A stretch of DNA of 64,000 nt from Oscillospiraceae bacterium MB08-C2-2 (lineage in GTDB: Bacteria; Bacillota; Clostridia; Oscillospirales; Ruminococcaceae), in assembly GCA_035621215.1 (NCBI GenBank), contig CP141729.1, positions 3,122,944 to 3,186,943 on the forward strand. Reading direction: 5' to 3'. Position 1 is the first letter of the stretch. Each line of letters begins with the position of its first letter. Position numbers and translations under genes: made by a program. Of this stretch, positions 25,745 through 35,564 are shown piece after piece. Under the pieces are notes generated by a model that searched no databases, had not been told where the DNA came from, and worked only from the letters and a program-made list of their open reading frames with translations.

Positions 25745-26968
25745 ATGCGGAAGATTAAACATGATGTTGGCCAGCTGCCGCTGAAAATCACGATGTTTGG
25801 CGAATTCAGCATAACTTCGGGCGATGCGCATATTTCCGATACCAGTATGCGCACCCATCAGCTTTGGCATCTTATGGAATATTTGATAGCGTATCGCCAT
25901 CGGAGCATTACACAGGGTGAGCTTATTGAGGCTTTGTGGCCGGATGATAACATCGAAAATCCCGCCAACGCCCTTAAAAATTTGGTTTATCGTGTCCGTT
26001 CGGCTTTGGCTGCTCATGGATTTCCTGGCGCCAAGCGTATTGTGCTGTATGAGATGGGGCGTTACCACTGGAATAACGATATTCCCTGTGAGGTGGATAC
26101 AGAGCGCTTTGTTCAGCTTTGTCAGGCTGTTTCCAACTCCGGCCTGAGTATACAGGAGCGTATTGATCACTACAAAGCCATTGTGGAGCTGTATAAAGGT
26201 GATTTTGTAGCAGCCTCTCGTTATGAAAGCTGGGTTGTGCCCTTAAGTGTGGAATACCGAAATATGTATTTCAAATGTGTCCATGAGGTTTTGGAGCTTT
26301 TGCAGGAATCTCAGCAGTATAAAACCATGGAAGAGATTTGCCGCAAGGCTTTGGCCATCGATCCTTTTGAGCAATCCACTCACAAATACCTGATGATGTC
26401 TTTGATTCATCAAGGGGAGCAGGCTCAGGCCATTGCCCACTACAATGCCCTCACCGATCTTTATTATCGGGAGCTGGGAGTCAGCCTTTCAACAGAAATG
26501 CGCCAGATGTACCAGGCGATTTCCCGCAAAATCCATGATGTTGAAATTGATCTGGATCTGGTTAAAGAAGAGCTGCGGGAGCCCAAGGATGTAGATGGTG
26601 CTTTTTACTGTGAATATGAAGTGTTTAAAAATATGTATCGTATTCGCGCCAGAACGGCCGCACGCTCTGGACAAGCTGTTTTTATCGGCCTTTTGACGGT
26701 TACAGATTTGGCGGGGGAGGCTCTGGATTTAAAGGCGCAGACCAAGGCAATGGATGGCCTGTTCTGCATCATCCGGGATAGCCTGCGCAAAGGGGATATA
26801 TACGCCCGGTTCAGCACCTCGCAGTATGTGCTGATGCTGCCCACTCTGACTTATGAAAATTGCGAGCGGGTGCTGGGGCGCATCGTGAAAAAATACAAGC
26901 AAACCTACCGCCCTAAAACCACCATGATTCATGTGAAGCTGCGGCCTTTAGATCCGGTGGAGCTTTAA
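25745..26968 (+). CDS. BTAD (SARP-type) transcriptional regulator with a degenerate GGDEF-like tail
   Basis: 407 residues. Residues about 10-100 form an OmpR-like winged helix (KITMFGEFSIT, LIEALWPDD, LKNLVYRVRSAL). The bacterial transcriptional activation domain of TPR helices follows at about 105-260 (CEVDTERFVQLCQAV, YKGDFVAASRYESWV). The last 120 residues resemble a GGDEF fold, with RFSTSQYVLMLP where RLGGDEF would be, so catalysis is not expected. AfsR/SARP members activate nearby genes; here the target is unknown. ATG at 25745 follows a GGGGGGA site; an ATG at 25718 is less likely. Confidence 0.82.
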   Translation: MRKIKHDVGQLPLKITMFGEFSITSGDAHISDTSMRTHQLWHLMEYLIAYRHRSITQGELIEALWPDDNIENPANALKNLVYRVRSALAAHGFPGAKRIVLYEMGRYHWNNDIPCEVDTERFVQLCQAVSNSGLSIQERIDHYKAIVELYKGDFVAASRYESWVVPLSVEYRNMYFKCVHEVLELLQESQQYKTMEEICRKALAIDPFEQSTHKYLMMSLIHQGEQAQAIAHYNALTDLYYRELGVSLSTEMRQMYQAISRKIHDVEIDLDLVKEELREPKDVDGAFYCEYEVFKNMYRIRARTAARSGQAVFIGLLTVTDLAGEALDLKAQTKAMDGLFCIIRDSLRKGDIYARFSTSQYVLMLPTLTYENCERVLGRIVKKYKQTYRPKTTMIHVKLRPLDPVEL

Positions 26969-26976
26969 AAAATATC

Positions 26977-27021
26977 CGAAGCCTACTATCTGCGCTTACC
27001 AGATAGTAGGCTTCGTTTTTT
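26977..27021 (+). terminator. Terminator after the BTAD regulator
   Basis: A 16-bp stem starting CGAAGCCTACTATCTG with a seven-base loop, followed by six T. Confidence 0.93.
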
Positions 27022-27208
27022 CATAGCGGTTTTTATGGCTGGCAAATTTAATACCCCGATTTTACCAATATGAATCTGCCAATTTTTTATGCTTTTTACC
27101 TCATTCACAAACACAATGGTGTTAAATATATGGGGGCAGCAAAACGCATCTTCCTATAAAAAATACCCTCCTCCGGCTTTCCCGAAAGAGGGTGAAGGGT
27201 GATCAAGA

Positions 27209-28399
27209 TTAAGGTTTGCGAATAAACAGGGAAGCAACCCCTGCGGCCAGACCCATAATTAAAATGGCCAGAAAAGAAGCGGCGTATGTACCGGTTGCAT
27301 CCCGCAGGGCGGCGGCCACATAAGGGCCAAGCACAGAGGAGAAAAGAATGTTGGAGGTCATAAGGCTGAAATTCAGCCCGAAATTCTCCATGCCATAGAA
27401 GGCGGCAGGGTAGCTGGAATTGTAATTGGCGATGGCGCCGTAAGAGAAGCCGGCGAAGGCAAAGCCGATAAACAGCAGAGGCAGGCTCCCTTGCAGGATC
27501 GCCACTGTCAGCAAGGCACCCCCCAATCCAGTGGGGATCAGAGCTACACGCAGGGCCTTGGATACTTCCAGCCTGTCAAAAATCAGGCCAAACAAAATGC
27601 GGCCCAGACCGTTGCAGATGGAGAATACACCCACCGACAAAGCGGCGGTGGATTGATTGGCCTGCAAATCCATGGCGGCTGTAGCGGCATGTCCAATTAC
27701 GACGAGGCCGCTGGAAGTAAGCATGATCGAGAAGAAATAAAACAGCCAAAAGGAGGGCCGCTGTAACACCTTGAGAGGAGGCAGGTTTAACCCCTGAAAA
27801 GCACCGGCCGCTTTTTCGGGAACCGGCGGAGCAAAATCCTGCGGAGGCTTTGCCACAGTCAGGCCGCCTAAGGCAATTAATCCACCGAAGATAAGGCCGA
27901 ACAGCATAAAGGTCTGCCGCCAGCCGATGCTTTTCATCATAGCAGTAGCCGTGGAAGAAAGAAGCATGCTCCCAAGGCCAAAGCCCATAAGCATAATGCC
28001 GGAGGCAAGCCCTTTGCGATCGGGGAACCAGCGGCTGGTGATGTTGATCAGTACATTATAAGAAAGCCCGACACCGAAGCCGATGCACACACCATAAGAA
28101 AGATATAGTCCCATGAGGGTGCTCACTCGGGAAGCCAGAATAAATCCTGAAAACAAAAGAACGGCCGATAGCATGAGCGCCAGACGTGGGGATTTTTTTG
28201 CGGTAATAAAGCCGCCTCCAAGACAGCCCAAACAAAAACAGGACATAACCACAGTAAAGGTCATGGTGGTTTGAGCTCTTACCCAGCCAAATTCGGCCTC
28301 CAGAGGGCTGACAAAAACAGACCAGGCGTAAATAAGGCCAAGGGAAATCAGCAGTACTACCGCTGCGCTCAGACGCAGCCAACGGGTTTTCATTGCCAC
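27209..28399 (-). CDS. MFS transporter, oxalate/formate antiporter (OFA) family
   Basis: 396 residues with about 12 membrane helices. SLGLIYAWSVFVSPLEAEFGW at the N-terminus and GFGVGLSYNVLINITSRWFPDRKGLASGIMLMGFGLG, which follows the fourth helix, are signatures of OFA-type carriers. Transport of a carboxylate is likely but unproven. GTG at 28399 lies eight bases after GGAGG. It is followed on its strand by a hairpin near 27160-27195. Confidence 0.87.
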   Translation of the reverse strand: MAMKTRWLRLSAAVVLLISLGLIYAWSVFVSPLEAEFGWVRAQTTMTFTVVMSCFCLGCLGGGFITAKKSPRLALMLSAVLLFSGFILASRVSTLMGLYLSYGVCIGFGVGLSYNVLINITSRWFPDRKGLASGIMLMGFGLGSMLLSSTATAMMKSIGWRQTFMLFGLIFGGLIALGGLTVAKPPQDFAPPVPEKAAGAFQGLNLPPLKVLQRPSFWLFYFFSIMLTSSGLVVIGHAATAAMDLQANQSTAALSVGVFSICNGLGRILFGLIFDRLEVSKALRVALIPTGLGGALLTVAILQGSLPLLFIGFAFAGFSYGAIANYNSSYPAAFYGMENFGLNFSLMTSNILFSSVLGPYVAAALRDATGTYAASFLAILIMGLAAGVASLFIRKP

Positions 28400-28714
28400 A
28401 GTATCGTCCTCCAGACAGTGTTAAAAGGGTGATGTGTGAGGCTACCAATGCAGCACGCCAATGGAAAGGCGGCAACGGTCTCATTTTAGCAGGATAGCCG
28501 CTTAAATGCAACGATTCTCTAAAAAAATGGAGCAAAGAATGAAAAACTGCCGGAAAGCTTGCGGGTGGGTGCGGAGTGTGTCATAATATACCCTGCAGGA
28601 TTAGTCGTTTTTTGAGCATAGCCTGTTTGTGAGAAGCGGTGTTCTCAGGTTTGGAACCACGCAGCAAAAAAAAGAAACCATGCACAGGCATGGAACGATA
28701 GTGGGAGGCGCAGC
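28400..28714. other. Intergenic region between divergent genes
   Basis: 315 bases between the divergent transporter and phosphatase genes. I see no small gene and no promoter good enough to assign. Confidence 0.4.
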
Positions 28715-29497
28715 ATGAATTTGGAAAAGCTTCATCAGGAGGTAATCCGGCTGGTGCTGGAAGCAGGACGTTTGGCCAAAGAAAAAAGTGTAACCGGCAT
28801 CAAGGCCAAGGGCGCTTTTGATTTTGTTACTCAAACCGATCAGATGGTGGATGCCCTTTTGCGCAAGGAGCTGGCAGAGCTTTTGCCGGGGAGCCACTTT
28901 GTAACGGAAGAGAACGATGACCGTGATTACAGCTATGTGGAGCCCACTTGGGTGGTAGATCCTATTGATGGAACCAGCAACCTGATTTTTGGCATGAACC
29001 AGTCCGCCGTTTCGGTGGCCTTGCTGGTGGAGGGGGTTCCAACCTCTGGTGTGGTATACAATCCCTTTACCGACGAACTGTTTACTGCTCTGCGGGGAGC
29101 CGGCGCCTATCTCAACGGGGAACCCATTCATGTTTCCGGGCACCGCACCATGGGTGAAACCCTTATTGGTGTGGGAACCAACCCTTATAATAAAGAAAAT
29201 ACAGCCGTAACCTTTGCTATTATTGAGGCTGTCTTCCGGGATTGTGTGGATATCCGCAGAATGGGAGCCGGCGCGTTGGATATCTGTCTGGTAGCCTGCG
29301 GGCGGCTGGGCGGCTTCTTTGAGAAAAACCTGAAGCCTTGGGATATTGCCGCAGGTATGGTGATTTTGCTGGAGGCCGGGGGCGTATGCGTTGGATGGGA
29401 TGGCAAGCCTCTTGCTTTGACTGGGCCGGAGGATGTTTTGTGCTCCAACGGCTTTTTGCAGGAAACACTGATGGGGTATATTTCCCGAAAGGGGTAA
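28715..29497 (+). CDS. Inositol monophosphatase-family phosphatase
   Basis: 260 residues. The metal-binding signatures are all present: VTEEND near residue 67, WVVDPIDGTSNLIFG near 90 and LKPWDIAAGMVILLEAGG near 207. The family removes phosphate from inositol-1-phosphate, fructose-1,6-bisphosphate or PAP using magnesium and is cytoplasmic; the substrate cannot be chosen here. GGGAGGC precedes the ATG. Confidence 0.92.
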   Translation: MNLEKLHQEVIRLVLEAGRLAKEKSVTGIKAKGAFDFVTQTDQMVDALLRKELAELLPGSHFVTEENDDRDYSYVEPTWVVDPIDGTSNLIFGMNQSAVSVALLVEGVPTSGVVYNPFTDELFTALRGAGAYLNGEPIHVSGHRTMGETLIGVGTNPYNKENTAVTFAIIEAVFRDCVDIRRMGAGALDICLVACGRLGGFFEKNLKPWDIAAGMVILLEAGGVCVGWDGKPLALTGPEDVLCSNGFLQETLMGYISRKG

Positions 29498-29647
29498 AAG
29501 GTACCCATTAAAACCTGAGTGCTATAGCTGGTCTAATTTTGGCCGCTTGTTCGTATATATACTTAGAGGCTTGAAAGCTGTCCGCTTTGTGCAGGCAGAG
29601 GCTTCTGTATACATGGAAGATGAATGCCACAGGAGGAGAAAGAAAGC

Positions 29648-29815
29648 GTGAAGCAAAAAAAACTTGGAATTTGGCTGCTGCTTGCGGGAGTCTTGTGCCT
29701 GCTGGTGGCCCTTATACTGATGATCACAGTGGAAACCTTTTGGACCTCCATTTTGTTTGTCACTTCACTGCTGCTGAACACAGCGGGGATTACATTGATG
29801 CGTTCCAAATCATAA
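29648..29815 (+). CDS. Small two-helix membrane protein
   Basis: 55 residues from GTG at 29648, nine bases after AGGAGGAG. Residues about 6-26 and 32-50 are hydrophobic; the ends are basic (KQKKLG, MRSKS). I do not recognise a family. It lies just before alr and may share its transcript. Confidence 0.6.
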   Translation: MKQKKLGIWLLLAGVLCLLVALILMITVETFWTSILFVTSLLLNTAGITLMRSKS

Positions 29816-29890
29816 CACGAGGATTCACAGCCCGGCACCCCCTGAGGGCGCAGTGGCAACGAAGATTTATATATAGAGAAGGTGAGCCCT

Positions 29891-31087
29891 ATGCCTGAAT
29901 TTTTAAAACGGAGCTGGGCTGTAGTCAATCTGGATCATCTGGCGCACAATGTCGGGGTGATCCGGGAGCAGCTCCAGCCTGCGTGTATGCTTATGGGAGT
30001 GGTCAAGGCAGATGCCTACGGCCACGGGGAATGTTATATATCCGCCGAGCTGGAAAGGCTGGGTGTCAACTGGTTCGGTGTTTCTAATATCAACGAGGCA
30101 ATTGCTCTTCGGGAGCAGGGAATTGAAAAGCCCATTCTTATTTTTGGCGCTACCCCGCCGGAGCACGCTGGGGCGCTGAGCCGGCACAGCATTACCCAAG
30201 CGGTTTACTCGCTGGAATATGCCGGCCTTCTTCAAGCGGCGGCGGCGGATGCGGGCGTTACATTGCAGATGCATATTAAGGTGGATACCGGCATGTCCCG
30301 TCTGGGCTTTGTGGCGGCGGAGGATAAATGGGAACAAACGGTGGAGGACATTACCAAGGCATGCCGCCTCCCCAACCTGCGGGCACAGGGGATTTTCACC
30401 CACTTTGCCAGCGCCGATGAGTTGGATGAGGATGGCGCCGGGTATACCAGCCGGCAGTTCGAAGCCTTTGAACAAATCATTTTGCAGTTGAGTGAGCGGG
30501 GGATTCTCTTTGAGCTGCACCACTGCTGCAACAGCGCCGGTGTGATGAACTATCCCCATATGCATATGGATATGGTGCGGCCCGGTATTTTGCTTTATGG
30601 GCTTCTGCCCAGCGGGGACTGTGCCGGCAAACTGGATATTAAGCCGGTGATGGAGCTGTATTCATCTGTTTCTATGGTTAAGGAAATCCCGGAGAATACC
30701 GCTGTCAGCTATGGGCGGATTTATCACTCCCATCGCCCGACCCGGGTTGCCACTGTGGCTATTGGCTATGCCGATGGCTATGAGCGGGCGCTTTCCAACA
30801 AATCTCGGATGCTGGTGCGGGGGCAATATGCCAATGTCATAGGCCGGGTGTGTATGGATCAGCTAATGCTGGATGTGACCCATATCCCGGAGGTATCTGC
30901 CGGGGATTTGGTTACCATTGTAGGGCAGGATGGCGAAAACACCCTGACCTTTGATGAAATGGCGGAGCTTTGCGGCACTGTAAATTATGAGAAGGTCTGC
31001 CTTTTGGGGCGACGTGTGCCCCGGGTTTACCGCAGGAATGGCAAAGATATCGTGGTGGTGGATTACAGCAGAATCCCGGTGAAATAG
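29891..31087 (+). CDS. alr: Alanine racemase
   Basis: 398 residues. The PLP lysine is Lys39 in VVKADAYGHG. The C-terminal beta-domain has AVSYGRIYHS and RVATVAIGYADGYERALSN, and the catalytic tyrosine lies in the first of these. The enzyme makes D-alanine for peptidoglycan. ATG at 29891 after GAAGGTGA is preferred to the GTG three codons earlier. Confidence 0.96.
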   Translation: MPEFLKRSWAVVNLDHLAHNVGVIREQLQPACMLMGVVKADAYGHGECYISAELERLGVNWFGVSNINEAIALREQGIEKPILIFGATPPEHAGALSRHSITQAVYSLEYAGLLQAAAADAGVTLQMHIKVDTGMSRLGFVAAEDKWEQTVEDITKACRLPNLRAQGIFTHFASADELDEDGAGYTSRQFEAFEQIILQLSERGILFELHHCCNSAGVMNYPHMHMDMVRPGILLYGLLPSGDCAGKLDIKPVMELYSSVSMVKEIPENTAVSYGRIYHSHRPTRVATVAIGYADGYERALSNKSRMLVRGQYANVIGRVCMDQLMLDVTHIPEVSAGDLVTIVGQDGENTLTFDEMAELCGTVNYEKVCLLGRRVPRVYRRNGKDIVVVDYSRIPVK

Positions 31088-31196
31088 CAGAAAACCACCT
31101 GCATGCAGGGAAGTTAAAAAGCAATGGACTCTAAACGCAGACTGCACGGCCCGGCTGTATCTGGCAGGTCTATGAGTATAAAGGAGTGTGCTTTTT

Positions 31197-31931
31197 ATGA
31201 GTGTCAAACGTTTTTTTGCTTTGCTGCTTAGTGTGGTGCTTATGCTCAGCGTAGCGGGCTGTGCACAGGCTGACCCGGAGGTGGATACCGAGCTCCAGCG
31301 CAAGCTGGCCTTCGGCGCCGTTCTGGCTCAGCGCAATGGGATGGATTTCACCACTCTTGGCCCTATGAACGATCTGGATAAGTTGCGCCATAAGGAAATG
31401 CTGGTTACATACTGGGGCATTTTGGATTACGATACAGCGGTATCCACTATGGAGCGCCTTCTTTATGATGGCATGACCGCTTCTACCGATGATTTTATTG
31501 GTTCCGATGAGCTGATGGCTATTTTCAGCGGACGCATGGAGGTTACTTCCGAAGTCAAGCAATATCTGGCGGCGGATTTGGCCGATTACCAAAAGGCCAT
31601 AGACTTTTTGGAGGAGTATGGTTACGAGCGGGAGAAGCTGGGGGCCATGACCACTTCTATAGCATGGGATTTGGATCGCCTTGTCACCGTAGCCCGGTGG
31701 TGCGTGGGCGTGGAATATCTCACCAAGGAAGAAGCTATGCCTTATATCGATGAAGCGGTTTCCAAGGCTGTGGATAGTTATGAGAGCTGGGAAGATTATT
31801 TTGCCGGTGTGGTTCTGGGCCGCTGCCTGACCTATGATGGTGATGTGGAGCAAAACCGGCAGGTGGCCGACGATTTGCTCAAGAACAAAAACAGCATCTA
31901 TAAAAAGGTTGACTTTAAGCTGGCTGTTTAA
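31197..31931 (+). CDS. DUF1266-family lipoprotein
   Basis: About 244 residues. A signal peptide (VKRFFALLLSVVLMLSVAGC) ends in a lipobox with Cys22, so the protein should be lipid-anchored outside the membrane. The body (TYWGILDYDTAVSTMERLL, SIAWDLDRLVTVARWCVGVEYLTKEEA, SWEDYFAGVVLGRCL) matches DUF1266, a domain without known function. AAAGGAG precedes the ATG. A dispersed repeat begins right at its stop codon. Confidence 0.83.
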   Translation: MSVKRFFALLLSVVLMLSVAGCAQADPEVDTELQRKLAFGAVLAQRNGMDFTTLGPMNDLDKLRHKEMLVTYWGILDYDTAVSTMERLLYDGMTASTDDFIGSDELMAIFSGRMEVTSEVKQYLAADLADYQKAIDFLEEYGYEREKLGAMTTSIAWDLDRLVTVARWCVGVEYLTKEEAMPYIDEAVSKAVDSYESWEDYFAGVVLGRCLTYDGDVEQNRQVADDLLKNKNSIYKKVDFKLAV

Positions 31932-32130
31932 CTTACTTTCTTTTTAGAAAAAAAGAAAGTAAGCAAAGAAAAACCGTATTCTTTTGCACTTATCCCCGCC
32001 GGAGGCTGGAGGGGGTCTATGGGGGAACTGGTTCCCCCATAAGGCGCTTTGTGGCCGCAGCTTTGCGAAGGACACTTTTGCATTTTCCGCAGAAAATGTA
32101 AGCGCCCAAAAGTAGGCAAAGAAAAACCAT
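31931..32130. repeat. Hairpin-rich dispersed repeat, copy 1
   Basis: About 200 bases made of consecutive inverted repeats: CTTACTTTCTTTTT/AAAAAAAGAAAGTAAG, TGGGGGAAC/GTTCCCCCA, GCATTTTC/GAAAATG. It contains GCCGGAGGCTGGAGGGGG and AGGCGCTTTGTGG. A second copy lies at 55679-55852. Part of its 3' half (AAAATGCAAGCGCC) reappears once more at about 32152-32166. Confidence 0.75.
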
Positions 32131-32227
32131 ATTCTTTCAAATTGTCCTTAGAAAATGCAAGCGCCGAAAAGCAGGTAAAGGGACGTTAAACTGGGTTTAA
32201 CGAATCACTCCATTTGGGGCTGTATTG

Positions 32228-32267
32228 GCTTCCCCGGAACAAGATTTGCTCCGGGGAAGTGCTTTTT
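32228..32267 (+). terminator. Terminator after the DUF1266 gene and repeat
   Basis: GCTTCCCCGGA and TCCGGGGAAGTGC with a ten-base loop, then five T. Confidence 0.82.
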
Positions 32268-32368
32268 GTTATTCGAGCAGCCAGATTTGGACATATTATC
32301 TAAATTTATGTCTATAATTAATCCTGTAGCCGTCAAATAAGGGAATTTTTGTTAAATTAAAAAAAAGA

Positions 32369-32397
32369 TTGCAAAATTCCTCAAAATTTGGTATTCT
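32369..32397 (+). promoter_or_regulatory. SigmaA promoter of the S10 ribosomal protein cluster
   Basis: TTGCAA at 32369-32374, 17 bases, TATTCT at 32392-32397, in an A+T-rich setting with an A-tract upstream. It is the only good promoter I find between the preceding terminator and rpsJ, and gives a leader of about 285 bases. Confidence 0.72.
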
Positions 32398-32566
32398 AAT
32401 CAAGCGTGACTGCACAAGATATGCGTTGAAGCAGGAGGTTGCCGCTTATTGGCGGGGAATTTCTGTGGAGTATGTCCGATTTCAAACCGGGCGACTTTTA
32501 TTATTGTTCACAAAAGAGCCAAAGCCCTTAGGGGTTTTGCGGCTGTTTTGCTTTACTGCGAAAAGT

Positions 32567-32606
32567 CCCGGATAAACCCATGCTTGCATGGTTTAGCCGG
32601 GTTTTT
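32567..32606 (+). terminator. Terminator-like hairpin inside the S10 leader
   Basis: CCCGG, TAAA and CCATGC pair with GCATGG, TTTA and CCGGG (one mismatch and one bulge, two-base loop), followed by five T. It lies between the promoter and rpsJ, so it would stop the cluster's own transcript unless antitermination occurs. Confidence 0.7.
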
Positions 32607-32687
32607 ACATGGGAAAGTTTGAAACACACGGCACAGTGGATGATAGGAAAAGCGTCACCAAAAGCAAAACTTAAGGAGGCGATAAAT

Positions 32688-32999
32688 GTGGCAGTCAAGG
32701 AAAAAATTCGGATCAGACTAAAAGGATACGACCCTCAGTTGGTGGATGCCTCTTCGGCTAAGATCGTGGAGACAGCCAAGCGGACCGGAGCCCGTGTAAG
32801 CGGCCCCATCCCCCTTCCCACCGAAAAAGAGATCGTAACCGTTCTCCGTGCTGTTCATAAGTACAAGGACAGCCGTGAGCAGTTTGAGATGAGAACCCAC
32901 AAAAGACTCATTGACATTCTGAGACCTTCCAACAAAACAATGGAAGCCCTCACTAGTCTTGAGCTCCCTGCTGGCGTCGAAGTTGAAATTAAACTTTAA
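32688..32999 (+). CDS. rpsJ: 30S ribosomal protein S10
   Basis: 103 residues ([25 protein letters not shown]). It starts at GTG 32688, eight bases after AAGGAGG; an overlapping ATG at 32686 is out of frame. S10 also joins the NusB antitermination complex in known bacteria. First gene of the cluster. Confidence 0.97.
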   Translation: MAVKEKIRIRLKGYDPQLVDASSAKIVETAKRTGARVSGPIPLPTEKEIVTVLRAVHKYKDSREQFEMRTHKRLIDILRPSNKTMEALTSLELPAGVEVEIKL

Positions 33000-33061
33000 G
33001 GCGTAGGCAAGGTCACGTTGGCTAAGGGCCAACCAATAACCTGAAGGAGGAAAAACAGAGT

Positions 33062-33697
33062 ATGCAAAAATGCATCGTAGGCAAAAAAATCGGCATGACC
33101 CAGATTTTTGACGAGAACGGAAAAGTGATCCCTGTAACCGTTTTGGAAGCTGGCCCCTGTGTTGTCGTTCAAAAGAAAACAGTCGAAAACGACGGCTACG
33201 AAGCCGTGCAGATCGGCTATGGCGACATCTCGGATAAGGCTGCAAGCAAACCCCTCAAGGGCCACTTTGCAAAATCCGATCTGCCTGTCAAGCGCCATCT
33301 GAAGGAGTTTCGTTTAGACGATTGCTCCGCTGTCAGCGTAGGCGACATCATCAAGCCCGATACCTTTGTGGTGGGCGATACTGTTGATGTTTGCGGCGTG
33401 TCCAAAGGTAAAGGCTATGCCGGTACCGTTAAGCGTCACAATGGCGCTATCCAGAAGAAATCCCACGGTGGCGGCCCTGTTCATCGGCACGCCGGTTCCA
33501 TGGGCGCCTGCTCCACACCTTCCCGTGTTATGAAGGGCAAGAAACTGCCTGGTCACATGGGCGCTGAGCAGGTCACCGTTCAAAATCTCGATGTTGTGAA
33601 GATCGACGCTGAGAACAACCTGATTGCGCTGCGGGGCGCTGTGCCCGGCCCTAAGGGCGGCATCGTTTACCTGACTGACAGCGTCAAGCAGGCTTAA
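33062..33697 (+). CDS. rplC: 50S ribosomal protein L3
   Basis: 211 residues, early-assembly protein near the peptidyl transferase centre. [13 protein letters not shown] at the N-terminus and [13 protein letters not shown] in the central extension are family signatures. It follows rpsJ by 62 bases and has AAGGAGG upstream. Confidence 0.98.
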   Translation: MQKCIVGKKIGMTQIFDENGKVIPVTVLEAGPCVVVQKKTVENDGYEAVQIGYGDISDKAASKPLKGHFAKSDLPVKRHLKEFRLDDCSAVSVGDIIKPDTFVVGDTVDVCGVSKGKGYAGTVKRHNGAIQKKSHGGGPVHRHAGSMGACSTPSRVMKGKKLPGHMGAEQVTVQNLDVVKIDAENNLIALRGAVPGPKGGIVYLTDSVKQA

Positions 33698-33714
33698 GGG
33701 AAGGAGGAAACACA

Positions 33715-34338
33715 ATGCCTAAAGTAACAGTATATGATATGACCGGCAAATCGGTCGGCGATATGGAGCTTGCGGATACCGTTTTTGGTATTAACCCCAG
33801 CAAGTCCGTTATGCACGCCGCGGTTGTGAATTACCTCGCCAATCAGCGTCAGGGCACACAGTCCACACTGACCCGGACCGAGGTACAGGGAGGCGGCCGC
33901 AAGCCCTGGAGACAAAAAGGAACCGGACATGCCCGCCAGGGTTCCATCCGGGCTCCCCAGTGGAGACACGGCGGTATTGCCTTGGGCCCCAAGCCCCGGG
34001 ATTACAGCTACTCTCTCAACAAAAAGGTGAAGAGACTGGCCATTAAATCGGCTTTCTCCTCCAAGGTGCTGGATAACGATATGATCGTTGTTGATTCCAT
34101 CACACTGGATGCCTACAAAACCAAGGATATGGTCAAAATGCTGACCGCTCTTGGCGCAAAGAAAAAGGCCCTTATCGTGATGCCCAGCGTGGATGACAAA
34201 ATCATCCGCAGTGCTGGCAACATCCCCGGCGTCAAAACCGCAATCCCCGGTACCCTCAATGTGTACGACATTCTTAACTGCGACACATTTATTGTGGCAA
34301 AAGATGCCGTGACCAAGATCGCGGAGGTGTATGCATAA
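33715..34338 (+). CDS. rplD: 50S ribosomal protein L4
   Basis: 207 residues. KPWRQKGTGHARQGSIRAPQW is the extended loop that lines the exit tunnel. In E. coli L4 represses its own operon; whether it acts on the leader here is unknown. Its stop shares one base with the rplW start. Confidence 0.98.
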   Translation: MPKVTVYDMTGKSVGDMELADTVFGINPSKSVMHAAVVNYLANQRQGTQSTLTRTEVQGGGRKPWRQKGTGHARQGSIRAPQWRHGGIALGPKPRDYSYSLNKKVKRLAIKSAFSSKVLDNDMIVVDSITLDAYKTKDMVKMLTALGAKKKALIVMPSVDDKIIRSAGNIPGVKTAIPGTLNVYDILNCDTFIVAKDAVTKIAEVYA

Positions 34339-34634
34339 TGAAAGCACCACAGGATATTATTCTGGCTCCGGTTATCACCGAGCGCAGCATGTCCGGAATC
34401 GCCATCAAGAAATATACCTTCAAGGTAGCCAAGGATGCCGGCAAGATCGAGATCCGCCACGCGGTGGAAAGCCTCTTCCCCGGTACCAAGGTTAAGGCGG
34501 TCAACACCATGCATGTCCGTGGCCATGAGCGTCGGCAGGGCCGTTACACCGGCTTTACCCCCAGCTGGAAAAAGGCCATTGTTACTGTCACTGAGGACAG
34601 CAAGGGCATCGAGTTCTTCGAGAGCATGGTCTAA
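34338..34634 (+). CDS. rplW: 50S ribosomal protein L23
   Basis: 98 residues. L23 sits at the tunnel exit and docks trigger factor and SRP. PVITERSM is the conserved N-terminal segment. It begins at the A of the rplD stop, so translation is coupled. Confidence 0.97.
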   Translation: MKAPQDIILAPVITERSMSGIAIKKYTFKVAKDAGKIEIRHAVESLFPGTKVKAVNTMHVRGHERRQGRYTGFTPSWKKAIVTVTEDSKGIEFFESMV

Positions 34635-34707
34635 GGGCAGGTTCTCCTAGCCTAGTGTATGGGGTTCTCATAACCCCGCAAAATAATATGAGGAGAGTGA
34701 AACTCAC

Positions 34708-35541
34708 ATGGCTATAAAGAGCTTTAAGCCGACAACCCCTTCCCGCCGCCAAATGACGGTTACGGATTACTCGGGGCTGTCAAAGGTTGAGCCGGAAAGA
34801 AGCCTGCTCACCAGCCTGAAGAAAAATTCAGGCCGCAACAACTTGGGCCGTATCACTGTTCGCCATAGAGGCGGCGGCAATCGGCGCAAATACCGTATCA
34901 TCGACTTCAAGCGGGACAAGGCCGGCATTCCTGCCACTGTTCTGACTCTGGAGTATGATCCTAACCGCAGCGCCCACATTGCTCTTCTTCAGTATGAAGA
35001 CGGCGAAAAGCGCTATATCATCGCTCCCAACGAGCTGAAAGTCGGCGACACTGTCGTTTCTGGTGCTGGCGCAGACATCAAGCCCGGTAATGCAATGCCT
35101 ATGGCCAGCATTCCGGTTGGTACCTTTATCCATAACGTAGAGCTTTATCCCGGAAAAGGCGCTCAGCTGGCCCGCTCCGCTGGTATCATGGCTCAGCTCA
35201 TGGCTAAAGAAGGTGCCTACGCACTGGTTAGACTGCCCTCCGGCGAGCTTCGCAACGTACCGGTTGGCTGCATGGCTACCATCGGTCAGGTCGGCAACAC
35301 CGACCATGAAAATGTATCCTACGGTAAAGCCGGCCGTAAACGCCACATGGGTTGGAGACCTCAGGTTCGTGGTTCTGTCATGAACCCCTGCGATCACCCC
35401 CACGGCGGTGGTGAAGGCAAGAGCCCTGTGGGCCGTTCCGGACCTGTTACCCCTTGGGGCAAGCCGGCTTTGGGTTACAAGACTCGCAAGAAGCATAACC
35501 GGAGCGATAAGTTCATTGTTAAGCGCAGAGGCGCCAAGTAA
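34708..35541 (+). CDS. rplB: 50S ribosomal protein L2
   Basis: 277 residues. It contains the universally conserved [18 protein letters not shown] segment needed for peptidyl transferase activity and the [11 protein letters not shown] core. A 73-base gap follows rplW; GGAGAG precedes the start. Confidence 0.98.
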   Translation: MAIKSFKPTTPSRRQMTVTDYSGLSKVEPERSLLTSLKKNSGRNNLGRITVRHRGGGNRRKYRIIDFKRDKAGIPATVLTLEYDPNRSAHIALLQYEDGEKRYIIAPNELKVGDTVVSGAGADIKPGNAMPMASIPVGTFIHNVELYPGKGAQLARSAGIMAQLMAKEGAYALVRLPSGELRNVPVGCMATIGQVGNTDHENVSYGKAGRKRHMGWRPQVRGSVMNPCDHPHGGGEGKSPVGRSGPVTPWGKPALGYKTRKKHNRSDKFIVKRRGAK

Positions 35542-35564
35542 GGGCTGAAAGGAGGCATTCACAG

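Noticed and set aside
32369-32575. A 68-codon frame starting at the S10 promoter
   Set aside because: Its start overlaps the -35 box of a consensus promoter and no ribosome binding site is present.
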